Notes: generated by a model from the sequence alone, not told the origin. Positions 1 to 13,489 are shown, counted from the first letter of the stretch. The stretch is DNA of 64,000 nt from Clavelina lepadiformis (GCF_947623445.1 NC_135241.1:25112501-25176500), one strand, 5' to 3'. A program made the numbers and translations.

Positions 1-1032
1 GTTGCTTTTGTCGTGTTGCAGAAATTGAAACGGAAATAAAATTGTCTTTTTATCGATCATATGTGTATTTTATATATCTATTAACAGTAGGGAAAAAAAC
101 ACATGCAAACCGTCTCTACCATGTAAGAATTTTCATTTTTTCAACACGGCCAAGTCTTTTTACAAGATAATTTAGCACATAAAAATAAACCGGTTATGAT
201 TAGAAATGGAGAAGCATGACAAAACGTTATCCGAAAACACGCAAGGAAAGAAGCAATGAAAAATGAAATTACCAAACATATGGTAATGCGCTATATTGTA
301 GCGTTGAAATGTATTTTAACAATTAAATTGATGAAATAAAATAAAAATAAAACTCAAGTGATGAATGAAGATTCTAAACATTTCCAGATATTTTATAATC
401 AATTAATTGAAAATTATTAAATAAATAACATGCACGTAATGAACTTTAAAGCCGTATTCTGTTATAAACTTCCGAAGATGAATTCTTTTTGAGGGTTATT
501 TCTCTCGTATAGTTTATATTTATAATCCATTTTACATAGTTGATATAATGTCCGCAGAAATGAGAACATTTTTTTAAGTTGTATGTTATTGATCTTGTTT
601 AAATGAATGATTATGAAAATTGAAAGCACAAAAATATTTTCAGTTTCTTTATTTACGAGATCAACAAAAAACGCATAAATGAATTCTTAAATGTTGAAAT
701 AGATTTTTTATGTCATATGGAACAAGAGAAAATCTGCCACTTTTCCATGTGCAAGGGCATAGGCCAATGACAAAAATAAATTGATTGTTGGATAACTTAA
801 TTTGTCCAGGAAGTACACGGCTGGCATACGAAAAGAAATTCTCAAATTTACGCTTTTGTCCAATGTCTTATGATGATAATATCGCAATACAAAATATCGA
901 GCATAATTCAAACGAAATTTTCGCATAACAACAACACTTTTAGGAATTAATCAGCCGACTATATTATACAACTAGCTCTGGCAAACCTTGCCAAACGTTC
1001 TCCAAAAAAATTCCTTTGTCACCTCGGACATT
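1..1032. other. 3' flank of FBXL-a, no gene seen
   Basis: AT-rich sequence downstream of the stop of FBXL-a. I see no ORF with domain character, no splice-site series and no RNA gene. The short minus ORF at 708-926 has no recognisable motif and is not repeated at the other array copies. Confidence 0.5.
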
Positions 1033-4000
1033 TTACTCCACATCGATAACCACAATGAGCTTTGGATGTCTGTAAACGTAAATCAGTTTATCAACGAATA
1101 TGTTAAAATTGTAATCTATGTATAATCTTTCATCAATAATAATAGTTTAGTTAAGCTTAATGTAATGAAGTTCAAAATAATGATCTGATAATTGTATTCA
1201 TGTTGTTAAAACTGTTCTAAAATTTGACGCATACACTTAGTTTTAAATCTACTTTTTATGTTAGGACTTGTATCAAAGCTATAATTAATCATAGAATTAA
1301 TTTCATCTTTTCAGATTTTTGTGCAATCTCGATAATAAATGATAAACAATGATAATATTCAAATATTTCCAATTATCCACTAAAATTGATTGATTAAGTT
1401 ACAGTAGGTATCGCTTGATATGAGATATACTTAGTCTTCAAGTATTTTCATAGCAACCTTATAACGCATTGCAGCTAAAAGAAGGTCAAAAATAAGTTAT
1501 TGATAATTAAAGCAAAACGTTAAAAATCCTTACAATGACAGAAGCTGATTTTGCTTTTGTTCAGAAATTGAGGAACAAAGTGATATGTTGAGATACGTCA
1601 GTTCCGGCAGGTACTGGTTCATTTCCTCAAATCGGTCGCCTCTTAGTTTGGTCAATCCACGCAAACTAAGAAGTTGCAATTGGCTGCATACCAGAAACAA
1701 TAAAAATATTTATTTAGTCGTATATGTATGTATTACTTTTAAAACAAAAACATATCACGATTTGGTATTCTATGGTATTGAAATATTTATTTCGAAACAA
1801 TGCTCTTGCATAACTGAAAATTAGCAAAGATTCCTCACTGCTCTCAATTATTGTTTCGAAATGCATTTGCCCGACATCATGCACTTACTTGCATGATTCC
1901 ATGAGGTTGGTGATCGATGTGTCGGTGACGTTGCTACAGTGGTCGAACGAAGCTATTTCAAGTTGACACCTGACGTAAACGTTTTCATGAAACTTTTTTA
2001 CATTGAATATTTACATTGAAGAAAACCGCAACAATATGAAAACATATAAAAACACTGGCGTAAAGATGGTTATCATGGTTACCATTAGTTCCGTAGTGGC
2101 TGCTTACTCAAAACTGTAGGTTGGTTACCTTTTTTTGGTTACAAACTGAGTTACTTATTTACAAATGTTGTGTTGCACGCAAAAATTTACTTGCTATTTG
2201 TTGTACAAATATAACTTCAACTAAATTACAAAAACATTAAAATTTATATTAAACCAATTATTTTAAAAAGATCTAAAACACATTTTAAAATCTCAATTGT
2301 TCATATGAATTTAAAAACAAATGTTTTACTTCATTTTAAAACATCTTCAAATTAGATTAAAATTATTTAGTGGCTAAAATTTTGTTTTGATTTATGTATG
2401 TATGTTGTTTTTAATATGTATGTTTTTAATTAAAATGGATTTAAATGAATACAAATGATTTAGTAAAAATTTAATTGAATTTATCTTAAATTTTATCATT
2501 TTACTTTAAATCGTGTCTTTGACAAAAATATAAAGTGATTTTACGACCAAACCACTTTATCTGTGAAATAAGTAACAAACTAGGAACCGGTAACTAGATT
2601 CAAGCCGAGCGTACAAAATGGAAAGTCATTGTGACAAAGTTTAAGTAAAACATAACCATACCCAGACGCTATAACATTTATGGTGGTATCATCAACTGCT
2701 TTTGTGTCACAAATGGCCAAATCCCTTAGATTGACAAGAAGTTTATCTTTGAACAAGCCGGCTATGGCGGGTGCGGAGATATTGTCTGGTATGTTTTCCA
2801 AATGCAACTGTTGCAAGCTGAATGAAGTATATTGTACTTGAATCAATATTTTCTAGCAACTCTAGACATTTAAACTCACAACAAACAAGCAAAAAAGATA
2901 TGCTGCATACCTTACTTTCCCGTAGAAAGCACGAAAACTTGTGTCAGTAAGGTTTGTGCAGTTGCAAATCCGAAATCTCTGTAAATTACCAAGATAACGG
3001 CAAACAGCAATGACAGAGTTGTCTGACAATCCCAATCCATGAATAACTAAGAACTCGATCTTAGTTTGCTTGGAGACGAGGTTTTCTACGCACCTTTAAA
3101 TATAAATATTTCCTTCTTCGTGACGCGTGATTATGAAAACAAACTTGTGTTAATTTAATACATTTCAGATTGACAATAGGCTGATTTTAAACTACTCGAT
3201 TTTCAAAAGAAATGTCTTACCTATCGTCCAAGTGAAATTCGACGTTACTCAAGAAATGCAAAATCTGACATGGCATATGAGCGATGAAATTAACACCTTC
3301 TTCAGTGACATGGGTACAACCCGATATGTCCAGTTTTGAGAGATGCTCAAATTCGCTCACAACCTTCATGGCTTCGTCATCGACGTTACTGCAAATGCGA
3401 AACTTTTAAAACAAACTTTCAGCTACAAATAATTTTGTTAACCATTACACATTGGAAATGTTAAAACTTAAAGAAGATCAGCAGAATGAAATCAATTTTG
3501 ATAAAATTTTAGTTAAAATAACCAAGAATCTTAAGCGGTCACGAAAGTTCCAGTTTCTATTAATTTCAAGTCATTAAGGATGGATGAATTTAATTAATTA
3601 TAAAGCGGTGGTGTAATTACCAAAGGTATACTACTAGATTTAATAAGTGGCGTACTCATCATGCGCAGTAGCATTAATAAGATCAACAGAAGTTTATAAT
3701 TTTCGACGTCATTTTCAAAGAGTTATGAAGTATAAAATACAAACTCAACGTGGATGACACAAACATAAGCGATTTTAGTTGAGATTTGTCTTGTTTATGG
3801 TAAATTAATGACCCAATAACTAATCAAATTAATATTATCTAGACATTAAAAAGATTATCATTGACTTATCGAATGCATTTACCTGCATCCGTGAAGTTCA
3901 AGGCTTTCAATTTTCTTACAGCTAAGTTTTATTTCATCCAGGATTTGAGCCGTGACACAATCACACCCTGTTAATTCCAAGTTGACAATATTTGAAAACT

Positions 4001-4433
4001 TGTAAAACAACAATCGTTTATCTGAACCAAACACACGGTTTCCAGTGATTTGACAAAATGAAAGAGATCGCAGATGTCGTGAAACTCGATCGATCTCTGG
4101 CTGGAGGAGCTCATAGAGGGCTTCCTGAATATAACTTATGAGTTAGAAACTGTTTCCAAATTTATTTCATCTACTTCCATAATAACAATACCGATAAGGC
4201 ATTTTTACCAGCACTGCCGGGTTTCCGTGCCAGGTCTTCATATTAATTTCCCTCCATAATGAAGAATCAAAAGCCAATGAGTTGAACAAACAACAAACAT
4301 GGCGGACAGCAGAAAGAATCGTATATTGATGTAAATAACTGAAAATGTGGAGCCAAATTTCATCAGGAAGTTTGTACCAATCTACAAAGTTTGCACATTC
4401 CTCGCTTTGGAAAGTAGAAACGGAACCTTCCAT
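1033..4433 (-). CDS. FBXL-a: F-box/leucine-rich-repeat protein, 8 exons
   Basis: Predicted SCF ubiquitin-ligase substrate receptor: the F-box binds Skp1 and the LRRs bind the target. Exons read on the minus strand are 4209-4433, 3883-4124, 3221-3388, 2911-3093, 2662-2817, 1889-1969, 1534-1683 and 1033-1069. All introns are GT-AG; intron 1 is phase 0 and the rest phase 2. The joined frame is open for 413 aa. The F-box core (WYKLPDEIWLHIFSYL) lies near residues 19-34. Exons 2-7 carry cysteine-type LRRs such as KIESLELHGC and SNVTDTSITNLMESC. The start is the first ATG of the F-box ORF and matches the start of the paralogues. The last exon encodes only 11 residues plus stop, against 35 in the paralogues, so the C-terminus is short. 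Exon structure is inferred by eye; the target protein is unknown. Confidence 0.82.
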
Positions 4434-5679
4434 AACTTAAACTAACTTTCTAAATTAAATTTAACGGATTAAAAAAATGCTGAATAATCTGGAACGGAGA
4501 ACGATTTAGTTGCAGATTTTAATAAAACTGTGTTTAAACTAAAAATAGAAAATAATAACTTATTGAATAAAAATCGTCGACATTCGGCAATTTTAAATTG
4601 GAAAATAATTTTCTCAAAGTAATTTGCTGTGTTTGGTTGATTTTTTCAAAGACGTTTGCGCTTTAATAAACAAATTGCTTGGTATCGATGCTACATTAGT
4701 TTCATTGATTCCATAATATATTCCATTAGCTGGGATGCGTTCAGTGTTCCGCTAAGGTGTTAATTGTTAAATGTAGGAACACAAACATTTTTGCTTTCAA
4801 AATAAACCACAGAGGTCAATCAACCGCTTAATTCACAAATTCATCTAGATTATGACTTGATGTGATTTAAAAAAAGTTGTTCTTTTGAAAATTACATCTG
4901 GTATCAGCACAAATATAAAAGAACAATAGCAAGTAGATTCTAGCAAATAAACTTAGCAGGGACAAGCTTCCAGTCAGTAACAATGATATCAGTTTCCCCT
5001 AGAATAGCGGCTGGAAATCATTCATATTTCAATATCACCTCCAAATGTATTCATAATTTCCGTGCTAAACTTGCAAATTATCATGCTTACCTCGAACTTA
5101 ATGTGGTTAGTTAAAATTCTTCTGTGGAAGGTGCCAAAAGTCTTTAAAAAAAAACGATAAAACTTTCCACAGGAATTTTTATACCCTTTGTAATTCTGTA
5201 AACTGTTGTACGAAAAGCACCAAACACTTTGCATCATCTGTCAAGAACACAAGAAGAAAAGATAAGGGGCAGCTGCTTGGAATGTGCTGCGGGGCAGAAT
5301 TGTTTCCCCGCCGCGTCCAAATGTCCTTGCTGATAAAAATGTGACGTGTTCAAAGCGTCCTTAATTAAGCGATTAACTATTTACTAGTTGGACGAAAGCA
5401 AATACATTTTCAATACTCTAAGGGTTGTTCAGCATTGAAGCAAGATTCATTCATCAGTTGCATGAATACATCACCTGCTCACCTGCCTAACTTTCGCTTT
5501 TCCAACTTATGTTTTATGGATGTAATTCATTACGGGTTTAGTGGTCGCGCTAGTAGCTACGAGCAATAATTAACGTTATTTCTATTGAACACGTTTTAAG
5601 CTATTTCGGATTTGTCATATTTTCCTGTTCATTGGAGCGTGTTAGCAAGAAATGGCTTCATTTTTCCTCCCTACAGTGT
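4434..5679. other. Upstream flank of FBXL-a
   Basis: No gene seen. Contains one copy of the block shared upstream of all four F-box genes (listed separately). The minus ORF at 5022-5237 is low-complexity and not supported. Confidence 0.45.
5265..5335. promoter_or_regulatory. Conserved block upstream of FBXL-a
   Basis: Shares TTGGAATGTGCTGCG, then GGGGCAGAA, then CTTGCTGATAAAAATGTGACG with the blocks upstream of FBXL-b, -c and -d. It lies about 840 bp before the start codon. It could be a promoter element, an untranslated exon or a small-RNA source. Function is inferred only from conservation between duplicates, which by itself is weak evidence. Confidence 0.35.
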
Positions 5680-6913
5680 ATATTAGCATTGTATACTTAT
5701 GTATACTTACACTTTTAGTATATAAGTATTTCGATCAGCCAAAGAAAATTATGTTTGTCATTTGCGACCAATTAACTGATTATGATTTAAATTTACGATA
5801 AACACATACTTGTGATCTTCCAAAATACCAGGATTTCGAATCCGTATCGTTGCACATATCGAAAAGATATGTTAGAAATAACGATAAAACTTGGTCAGCT
5901 CGCTTACTTGGTTAATGAAAGCGTTTTTTAAACGTATCCGTTTGAGTCGTACATAGTTGTATGACGTCATTGTTATTGTGTAAAACTTTAAGATCTCAAT
6001 GTTGGAAGACTCATCGATTAAATTTAACCATCTAATTTCGATGCGGAAGTCGATTAAATTCAGAACATGTCAAAATGAAATTCTCCACTAGTTTACACGA
6101 ATTGGTGTTTTCTGCTCTTTTGTACACGTGAGGGAGTTTTATGCCGTGTTGTATTCCTCGATGTTCAATTTTTGCATCCTGGTTAACACTTGATGAAGTT
6201 GCTTCCAAATGAGAAGGTTTTAAGCGAAAGACTTCATTTTAATTTTTTTCGATTCAGATCCTTTTCAAAACTACGTTTTAGATTGCATCACCTCTACATT
6301 AATCAATGGAATTTAGCGCATTATGCTTAAATTTGTTTCGCTCCCTTGTCCACATTCACTACACTGACTACAGTAACATGTTTTTGTTTTAGTGCAAAAA
6401 CTAAAATGAAGTAGGCATTGTCTATTACTACATGGCGGCTTGTCATTGTGTTTGATAATTTTGCTTTCCTATATTTACCCTTTTCTTTGAATATTTCTAA
6501 ATTAGTTCTAGATTATTTCTGTTTCTAGAAAATTTTGGTGCTCTATGTTCTGTTCTAACCAAGTGGGAACATGTTGTACTTTCAACTCTTCAGGTTTGTC
6601 TTAATGAAAATTTTCTTTCTTGTTACATAACAACAGTTGGTCGCTCCACAGTCACACACAAGCTACAGTAAGTTAACTTTGTAGATTCTAAAAACCTACA
6701 CCAAAAAAGCAACTAAAGTTTATGACTTTCGTCTGAGTTATGTCATATGTATGTGCAACTGCAACCAATTGGCATATTAACACGAATTGTTGACGTAATA
6801 ATGGTGTTCAATATATCATGCGACCATGTTACAATAGAATATTTTCTATGAATCAAATAAAGAACAAATCTCTTAATCACGTTAATGTTAATTAATTAGT
6901 CTTCAATCAAATT
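5680..6913. repeat. Duplicated 3' flank of FBXL-b
   Basis: About 1.2 kb that is clearly similar to 13490-14600 (after FBXL-c) and 26825-27956 (after FBXL-d). Shared landmarks include TATATAAGTATTT, ACCAGGATTTCGAATC, GTGTAAAACTTTAAG and CATGTTACAATAGAAT. It shows that the duplication unit extended past the stop codon. No coding potential seen. Confidence 0.75.
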
Positions 6914-9900
6914 TCACTCAAAATCGTTCAAAGTAATTTTCCTCAAAACACGGCTGGTATCTCTAATCTGTTCAAGCTCATCGATTGGCGTCCTATCCTT
7001 GATCACTATAAGGTCAGGTTTCCTGTAACAATATATCAAGTCAAGTTGGTTTATCGTTAATCCGCAACCTATGTAACCGAAATGTAACAGAAATTAAAGA
7101 AATTCACTTTAGACAAAAAATGTACACATATTGTAAATATCACAAAAGTGTAAAAATAATGCAAATTATTTTAATATATTATTTTAGTATTACATCGATT
7201 CTTAAGGTTGCAACGTTGGTGTTTTTTTCCGGGTAATCTGTAAATATTGCTCGTCATTTATGCATTGCTTTTTCATGTGGAGGAGCGACCGAACGGACGG
7301 ATTTTTGTATCGGTACGACACAGGTTTTATGTTGGTTTAAGCCAGGGGTGGGCAACATACGGCCCGCGGGCCGGACCCGGCCCGCGACGGGATTTTGAGC
7401 GGCCCGCAGACAGATCAGTTTTGACTTCAGCAGCTATTGAAGTGCATTATTCGTTAATAAATTCATTAAATACTGTTTATGGTATCTATGCTTAAAACTT
7501 AAAGTTTACATTAAATACGATTTATTCCTTGCATAGGTGGATAAATACACGACTAATGTATCGATTCAGGAATCCGGCCCGCCAAGTACTTTATTTTCTC
7601 ATATCAGGCCCGCCGACCGAAAAAGTTGCCCGCCCCTGGTTTAAGCTGTGCTTCTCCTAGAGTTTGTGCTTCTCCTAGAGTTTAACCAAGAGTGTTTCTG
7701 GAAAGCTAGGGTGACAAAAATTACACGTCACACGATGATGGAACTAAAATAAAATGACCAGCAACTTGTATGTGTGTTGTATAATCTGTTGAATGTATTA
7801 ATATTGGAAGCAAACCTGCCTAATTCAAAAATCTAACGTGGGCATGAAGAAACTTGTTAATTCGATCATGTTGATTAACATTGTGCAAATTGAAAACAAA
7901 TTTGTTAATCAAATTCCGAATAAAATCTGATGATGATTTCATTAAAATTATTGAATATTATTAAAATTATACTTTACGTCATAACAAAAATGATCTCACC
8001 GTAACAAGAGATATTTGACTTTTTCTTCAGAAATACCGCTACAAAAAGCTATACCGAGACAATGTAGTTTCGGCAAATGATGGTCAATTTCCGCAAGCCA
8101 ATCGCCTTCTAAATTTGTCAGTCCGTGTAAACAAACCACCTCTAGTTTTCTGCAAATAAAAATAAGTATAATTAAAAGATTATGTTAAATAATAAAGCAG
8201 GGTGGAAATTTGAAAATTAAGGGTGAAATATGTTACCGTTGCTAATAATGTTACTGTCAACTACTTATTGGAACTTGCACAAGTTCTATTGTGTGTGTTT
8301 AGGTAATCTTTCCTACGCTGTTGCAAGTCGTGTTTGGCAAGCTTGTCTGCGTTTATCAATGGAAGTGCCGAAAGCTTTCGCCTCATCAAACAAGACCAAA
8401 ATTATTGAATTGTTAACTTAAGAATAATCATCGTCGTATTGCAAAACATCTTTGTCAAAGTCATCGACGGCTCCACACTGCTCAAACCATAACGAGCTTG
8501 TTTGCATTTTATCGATGAAATTGTCACAATCTTTGCCGACATACCGAGAAAACATTTAAACTGAATATCTCCAGTTTGATCAATGCAACAAATAACTTTT
8601 AAACCAAGGTTTTAATCTACAACAGTTAAAAAACGGCAAAAATATTTAAGGATACAACGCTTTCAAAATAGACCAACATAATGAATTATTTCGCTGCGCA
8701 AGTAAGTTATATTTCGACCCTTGGTCAACTAATTATTCTCGCAGTTTCTTTTTTCAATTTTAAAATCTTTTTGAAATCTTTATTCGAATTTGTTTATTTC
8801 CTTATTCTCTGTGCAAGGACTTTACATCGTGATCTAAGAATAGAATTCGAGCCACAACATCACAATGCAGGCGCTTTATCCGCTGCGCCACCAAACCAAC
8901 GATGCGATGTCGACGCGTTTTCAATTTGTTAATTTATTCTTTTGTTTCTTTATTGTTTTATATAAACTCGCCAAACGTTGGCACAAAATTACTGTGCTTT
9001 TATAGATATTACGGATGGAAGTAAACTAAAAATAAAAATTATTATTATAATTTATTTTGCTGTACAAACCAAAAGAATTTGAGACTTAACCTACCTGCAT
9101 GATTTGATGAGTTTGTCGATTGATTTATCGGTTACTTTGCTGCAAAACTTAAGATCAATGCTCTTAAGATGAGGACATCTGGCGAAATATTTACGAGAAA
9201 AACATGTAATAGTAAAGGAACTTGATACAAATTATAACAAATTTACCACTACAGCATACATACATTACAGTTACAAATACACATCAGTATTGCTTTGCCG
9301 ATTGTTACTATTTCATTCAAATAATATGGATGTCAGAAAATAATTTCAGACATAGAATATTTTAAACAAATGAACCGCAGATTAATTGGTCTTGTTCAAA
9401 ATTGAAGATAAAACATAACCCTACCCAGATGATATTGCATCTACTGTTTCATCAACAACAGCGTCTGTAAAGCTGATGGAAAGGTCCGTCAAGTTCAACC
9501 GAGGTTTATCTTGGAACAAATGATTAATAGCCTGGGTAGAAACTATTGTTGCTCTTTGCAAATACAAGCATTCCAATCTACAAGAAACATATCGCCATTA
9601 AACAGGTTACATTACTGTAGTTCAATTCAACTTTGATGATGAATTGATTGAACCGAAAAGCAAATAAAATTTTTAATATATCATTATCTATACCTTACTT
9701 TCCCACACAGCGCATAGATGCTTCTATCAGTAAGATCTTTGCAGTTATAAATATGAAAAGTTTTTAAGTTTGAAAGACAATGGCAAGCATCAATCAGAGA
9801 GCTGTCAGTCAAGTTATCTCCAGATAGAACGAAGAAGTCAATCTTAGTTTGCTTGCTGACGAGATTCACTATACCCCTGAACAAAATAAACGTTTGATCT

Positions 9901-10943
9901 GCTGTACATTTGATAATGCATCAAACTTTTTCGTATATTTCATACTGATAACAAACTAACTTCAAACTCTGAAATAAATATCTTTCCGACAAGACGTGTT
10001 ACCTATCGCTAAATTGGTGAACGTTGTAACTCAGAAATTGCAAAATCTGACAAGGCATATCAGCAATGAAATTAACACCTTCATCAGTAACTTGATAACA
10101 TTCCGAGATGTTTAGTATTTGAAGATGCTCAAATTTACTCACAACCTGCATAGCTTGATCATCGACGTTACTGCAAATATGAGACTTCAGAAAAAATCTG
10201 TAGTCACCAGTACTAAATAGTAAATTTACATTGATAAACAATTAACAAACTTTTACAATAATTCAAAGTGATTGAAAGTGGTATCGAATTACGCTGTTGA
10301 TTGTAATTAAAGGTAACTGATGACGCAATCACAGATTATGTGATCGTTTACATTTTAACTAGATTGTCATTGACTTATCAAATGCATTTACCTGCATCTG
10401 CTTAGATTAAGTGTTTCAATTTTTGTACAGTTGCATCGGATTTCTTCCAGGATTTGAGCCTCGATATAATCACATTCTGGCAATTCCAAGCGAACAATAT
10501 TTGAAAACTTGTAAAACAACCATCGTTTATCTGAACCAAACACAAAGTTTCCAGTGATTTGACAAAATGAAAGGGATCGCAAATTTTCGGAAACTAAATC
10601 GATCACTGACGAGAGGTTCTCAATGAAGGAATCCTGAATATAAAACAAGAATAATAAAACCTTTTTCGAAATTCAATCCATCCACATCTAGTAAAAACAG
10701 TAATAAGAGATTCTGTACCAGATTTATTATAGGTCCAACCCAGTTTGTCAGGTCTAATTCTTTCCATAATGAAAGGTGGAAAGTCAATGATTTGAATTTA
10801 CGACAAACGAAGGCAACTACATTTAGAATGGTTACTGGAGACAAATAACTGAAAATCTCCAACAAAAGTTCCGAAGGAAGTTTCATCCAATCGACATCAC
10901 TTGCACATTCTCCAATAGAGCGATCAGAAACGGAATCCGCCAT
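6914..10943 (-). CDS. FBXL-b: F-box/leucine-rich-repeat protein, 8 exons
   Basis: Best-preserved member of the array and the reference for its exon structure. Minus-strand exons are 10719-10943, 10392-10633, 10003-10170, 9694-9876, 9425-9577, 9095-9178, 8000-8149 and 6914-7022 (1314 bp, 437 aa). Splice sites are all GT-AG, with intron 1 phase 0 and introns 2-7 phase 2. The F-box (DWMKLPSELLLEIFSYL) is near residues 17-33. LRRs follow: LQILNISECYQVTDEGVNF, LKTFHIYNCKDLTDRSI, CPHLKSIDLKFCSKVTDKSI and LHCLGIAFCSGISEEKV. The C-terminus ends LRKITLNDFE. Expected role is SCF E3 ligase specificity factor in cytoplasm or nucleus. Intron 7 contains a 296-bp hAT element and intron 6 a roughly 800-bp insertion shared with FBXL-c. 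Membership of the FBXL2/7/20-like cysteine-LRR class is a family-level inference. Confidence 0.86.
7343..7638. mobile_element. hAT-type non-autonomous element (MITE)
   Basis: Starts CAGGGGTGGGCAAC and ends GTTGCCCGCCCCTG, inverted and nearly perfect. Flanked by the identical 8-bp duplication GTTTAAGC at 7335-7342 and 7639-7646. It is 296 bp and GC-rich at the ends (runs of GGCCCG). It carries no transposase. Inserted in intron 7 of FBXL-b. Confidence 0.9.
8180..9010. repeat. Intron-6 insertion shared with FBXL-c
   Basis: About 800 bp in intron 6 of FBXL-b, highly similar to 17880-18700 in intron 6 of FBXL-c. It is not found at that length in FBXL-d. Both copies contain an antisense ORF fragment that keeps the peptide NYFAAQ..YISTLGQLI and the segment AVSFF, but they differ elsewhere by indels. 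I see no splice pattern and no known domain. Confidence 0.6.
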
Positions 10944-11110
10944 AAGTTTACTTTATTTTAAATTGTAAAATTAACTGATCAAGAAAAGAAATATTTTACT
11001 TAAAAAAATTTACCAAATATTTTTAATTTGTTCCAGATTTAAAACAACAAATTCTATGTTTCTATCAAGTAAAGTAAACATATAACAACATCATTATCTG
11101 CAAGTTTCCT
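10944..11110. other. FBXL-b proximal upstream region
   Basis: Short AT-rich segment before the start codon. I can point to no clear TATA box or other core element. Confidence 0.3.
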
Positions 11111-11119
11111 ATAAATACT

Positions 11120-11960
11120 GACTGTCGGCAGAAATCTTGGTAGTTTTTATAAAATCTTCAAATCACCAACACCGTAAACAACTCTACTGTGCACCATCTA
11201 ACATGAGCACGCAAAGAGAAGAAAAAACGGGAACTGGTTGGAATGTGCTGCGAGGCAGAAGCGTCGACGCTGAGTTCAAACGTCTTTGCTGATAAAAATA
11301 TTACGTCCCTGACAATCGTAAAATAGAAATATTTAATTCGATTCAAAATTCTAAGTCGCTTTTAAATATGACCCTGAAGATTTCACACAAACTGTAGCGA
11401 GTTAAAGTCATGTTTGGAGTTAGGCATTATATGACTAACACATAATTACGCACATTTAACGGCTGTGAACAAAAAGTAAAACTTGTAAGCATTTTTATTT
11501 TTCGGGGTAATTTGCTGCAAGGTTATCAATAAAGATCCAAATTATACGATAATTAAGTTTAAGTATTTGTAGAAACGCACAATCTCCATCAATTCAAATT
11601 AGCAACATTTGTATCAGGCTACTTTGAACAAATTAAACAAACGAAATTTGCTGTTGTGGGTTTGGATCCTGCATGCGGTTGTTATCCTTTCTCATCATGG
11701 CGACCATATTGTATGGTCTGGTGCAATACAACGCTGGTTATTCACGTAGAAATCCAAGCAGGTGAAACACTTTGCATGTTTTCAACTTTCTTTTAACTTA
11801 ATCAAAACAACCGATGCATAGGTCGGTGAATGAGCAATATTGAACGATGCATTTGTCTGCTGTATTGTCACACAGATATGAAAATACATTTAGTTTTAGG
11901 CGCTTTAAAATGGTATTTGTAGCGCATAAATAACGAAACCCTATGCTTCATGTTTTTTTT
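11120..11960. repeat. Duplicated 5' flank of FBXL-b with conserved block
   Basis: Similar over most of its length to 21075-21870 upstream of FBXL-c, including the shared stretch ATGGTCTGGTGCAATACAAC. The part at about 11195-11310 contains the block common to all four genes: TTGGAATGTGCTGCGAGGCA, then CTTTGCTGATAAAAAT. The block lies about 300 bp before the start codon. Confidence 0.7.
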
Positions 11961-11969
11961 GGGCAGAGA

Positions 11970-13485
11970 TGGACAAGTTCGGGAAGTTAAAAACAATTTG
12001 TAAAGCTATTTGGCTGCCTTCAATGCAACTTTGAATACGCCACTGTATGCTTAACTAAATAGCAATTTTACTTATCAACGCAATATTGCACTGGTGGTTT
12101 TCGGTAGTTTAATCTTTTAACGCTGACGTTGTTCTTTAAAGCATAAGTTTGTTGCGCAATTCTATATCGAATAAACAATATCAACAACTGGTTAGTCTAA
12201 TTAGACCTACATAAAGCTGTTGAAGAGCATAAAGCTAAACTCGGCAAATATGCGCTTAAACTATAATTTTATAAATGAAAAGGCTCCCACCAATGCTGGG
12301 TCTCAGGGCACTCCACCATGTAAATGAGACGCTGTCACTATATATTAGTCCAGAACATCGCCGGAGATGATTCTTCCTGGAGAGCAATTACTTCCAAGTT
12401 TTTCTCCACGCTCCCACAGGTGACGTGCGGGTCGAGTGGCACCAATATAGCAGCCTGGCTTCGTGAGATAGTGACCAATGCACATGAACAGCAATGCTAA
12501 TTAATTTAAGATCTTTTTAAATTGTGATTCACAATTCGGTGAGACCTAATTGTTTATTGTAACTTTCCAGAGATAATCGCAAATTAAAAGCATTTTATGT
12601 CAAAAATTTCTGCCTCAAGACGGTGATAGAGATCAATTACACAATCGATTTAATTGTCAGTAACAAATTATCCGAGTGCTTGAAAGTAGGTACAAGTCAG
12701 ACTAGTACCGCTTAATCTCGTTTAATAACAACTTGGGTCATCCTACAACTTGCCAGACGACTTCTACAAGACACTTTGTTTTAAACGAGCTGTGCAGTAA
12801 ATGTTGGTTGTGGTTTGACATCTGTAAAATGCCACAGACAAATAGTTGAGATCGTGATGTGTAAGTTGGCCCTGGATCTCGATATAACCTGGTAGAATAA
12901 GTCTTGCCATTGCCTCGTCTTCAATGATATTTGCCATCGAATTACTGCACATTACACAGTAACATTAATCTAATCATGGTGCATCTGCAAACATGTGATA
13001 AAAAAGAGCCTGAAATTATTATCGTCGTTTATTATTATAGGAACAAACAAAAACAACCAATATGGCTTGGTCTGTCCCTGTTTTCTTTTCCCTATTCATT
13101 GGCTTCATTTTGAGTCTTCACCGAGCTTTTGACGCAAAATAAAATAATTGATTGGTTGATTATCTCATAAGACCAAGCTTTAATATTTTTCTGTTTTTAA
13201 ATTGTCTTTAGTAATAAAATTTCTATTTTTAGGACGGTTGTCTCGGGTTCGATCCCGTCTCTTTTATCGATCTTTATAAGGAAAGCAGCTCATAGTGAAA
13301 AAAATATTAAAGTATATATTTATTTATTTATATTTTGCATTCAGGCCATTTTGAATATAAGTACTGGAATGCTTTGGAATATGACAAACTACTATTACCC
13401 GGCCAACCACCTGCATTTTGTTAAATTTGTTTTTGCAACTTGTTAACTTGGTATTTAAACAGTGGTTTTAATACTTTGTTGTACA
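11970..13485. other. Intergenic region between FBXL-b and FBXL-c units
   Basis: No gene recognised. At about 12290-12490 there is a relatively GC-rich segment of unknown nature that is not repeated elsewhere in the window. At 13229-13257 a B-box-like GGTTCGATCCC occurs without a convincing tRNA cloverleaf. Confidence 0.4.
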
Positions 13486-13489
13486 AGTA

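Noticed and set aside
13221..13262. Possible tRNA gene (GGTTCGATCCC B-box-like sequence)
   Set aside because: No matching A box or cloverleaf stems in the 60 bp before it; probably a tRNA-derived scrap or chance.
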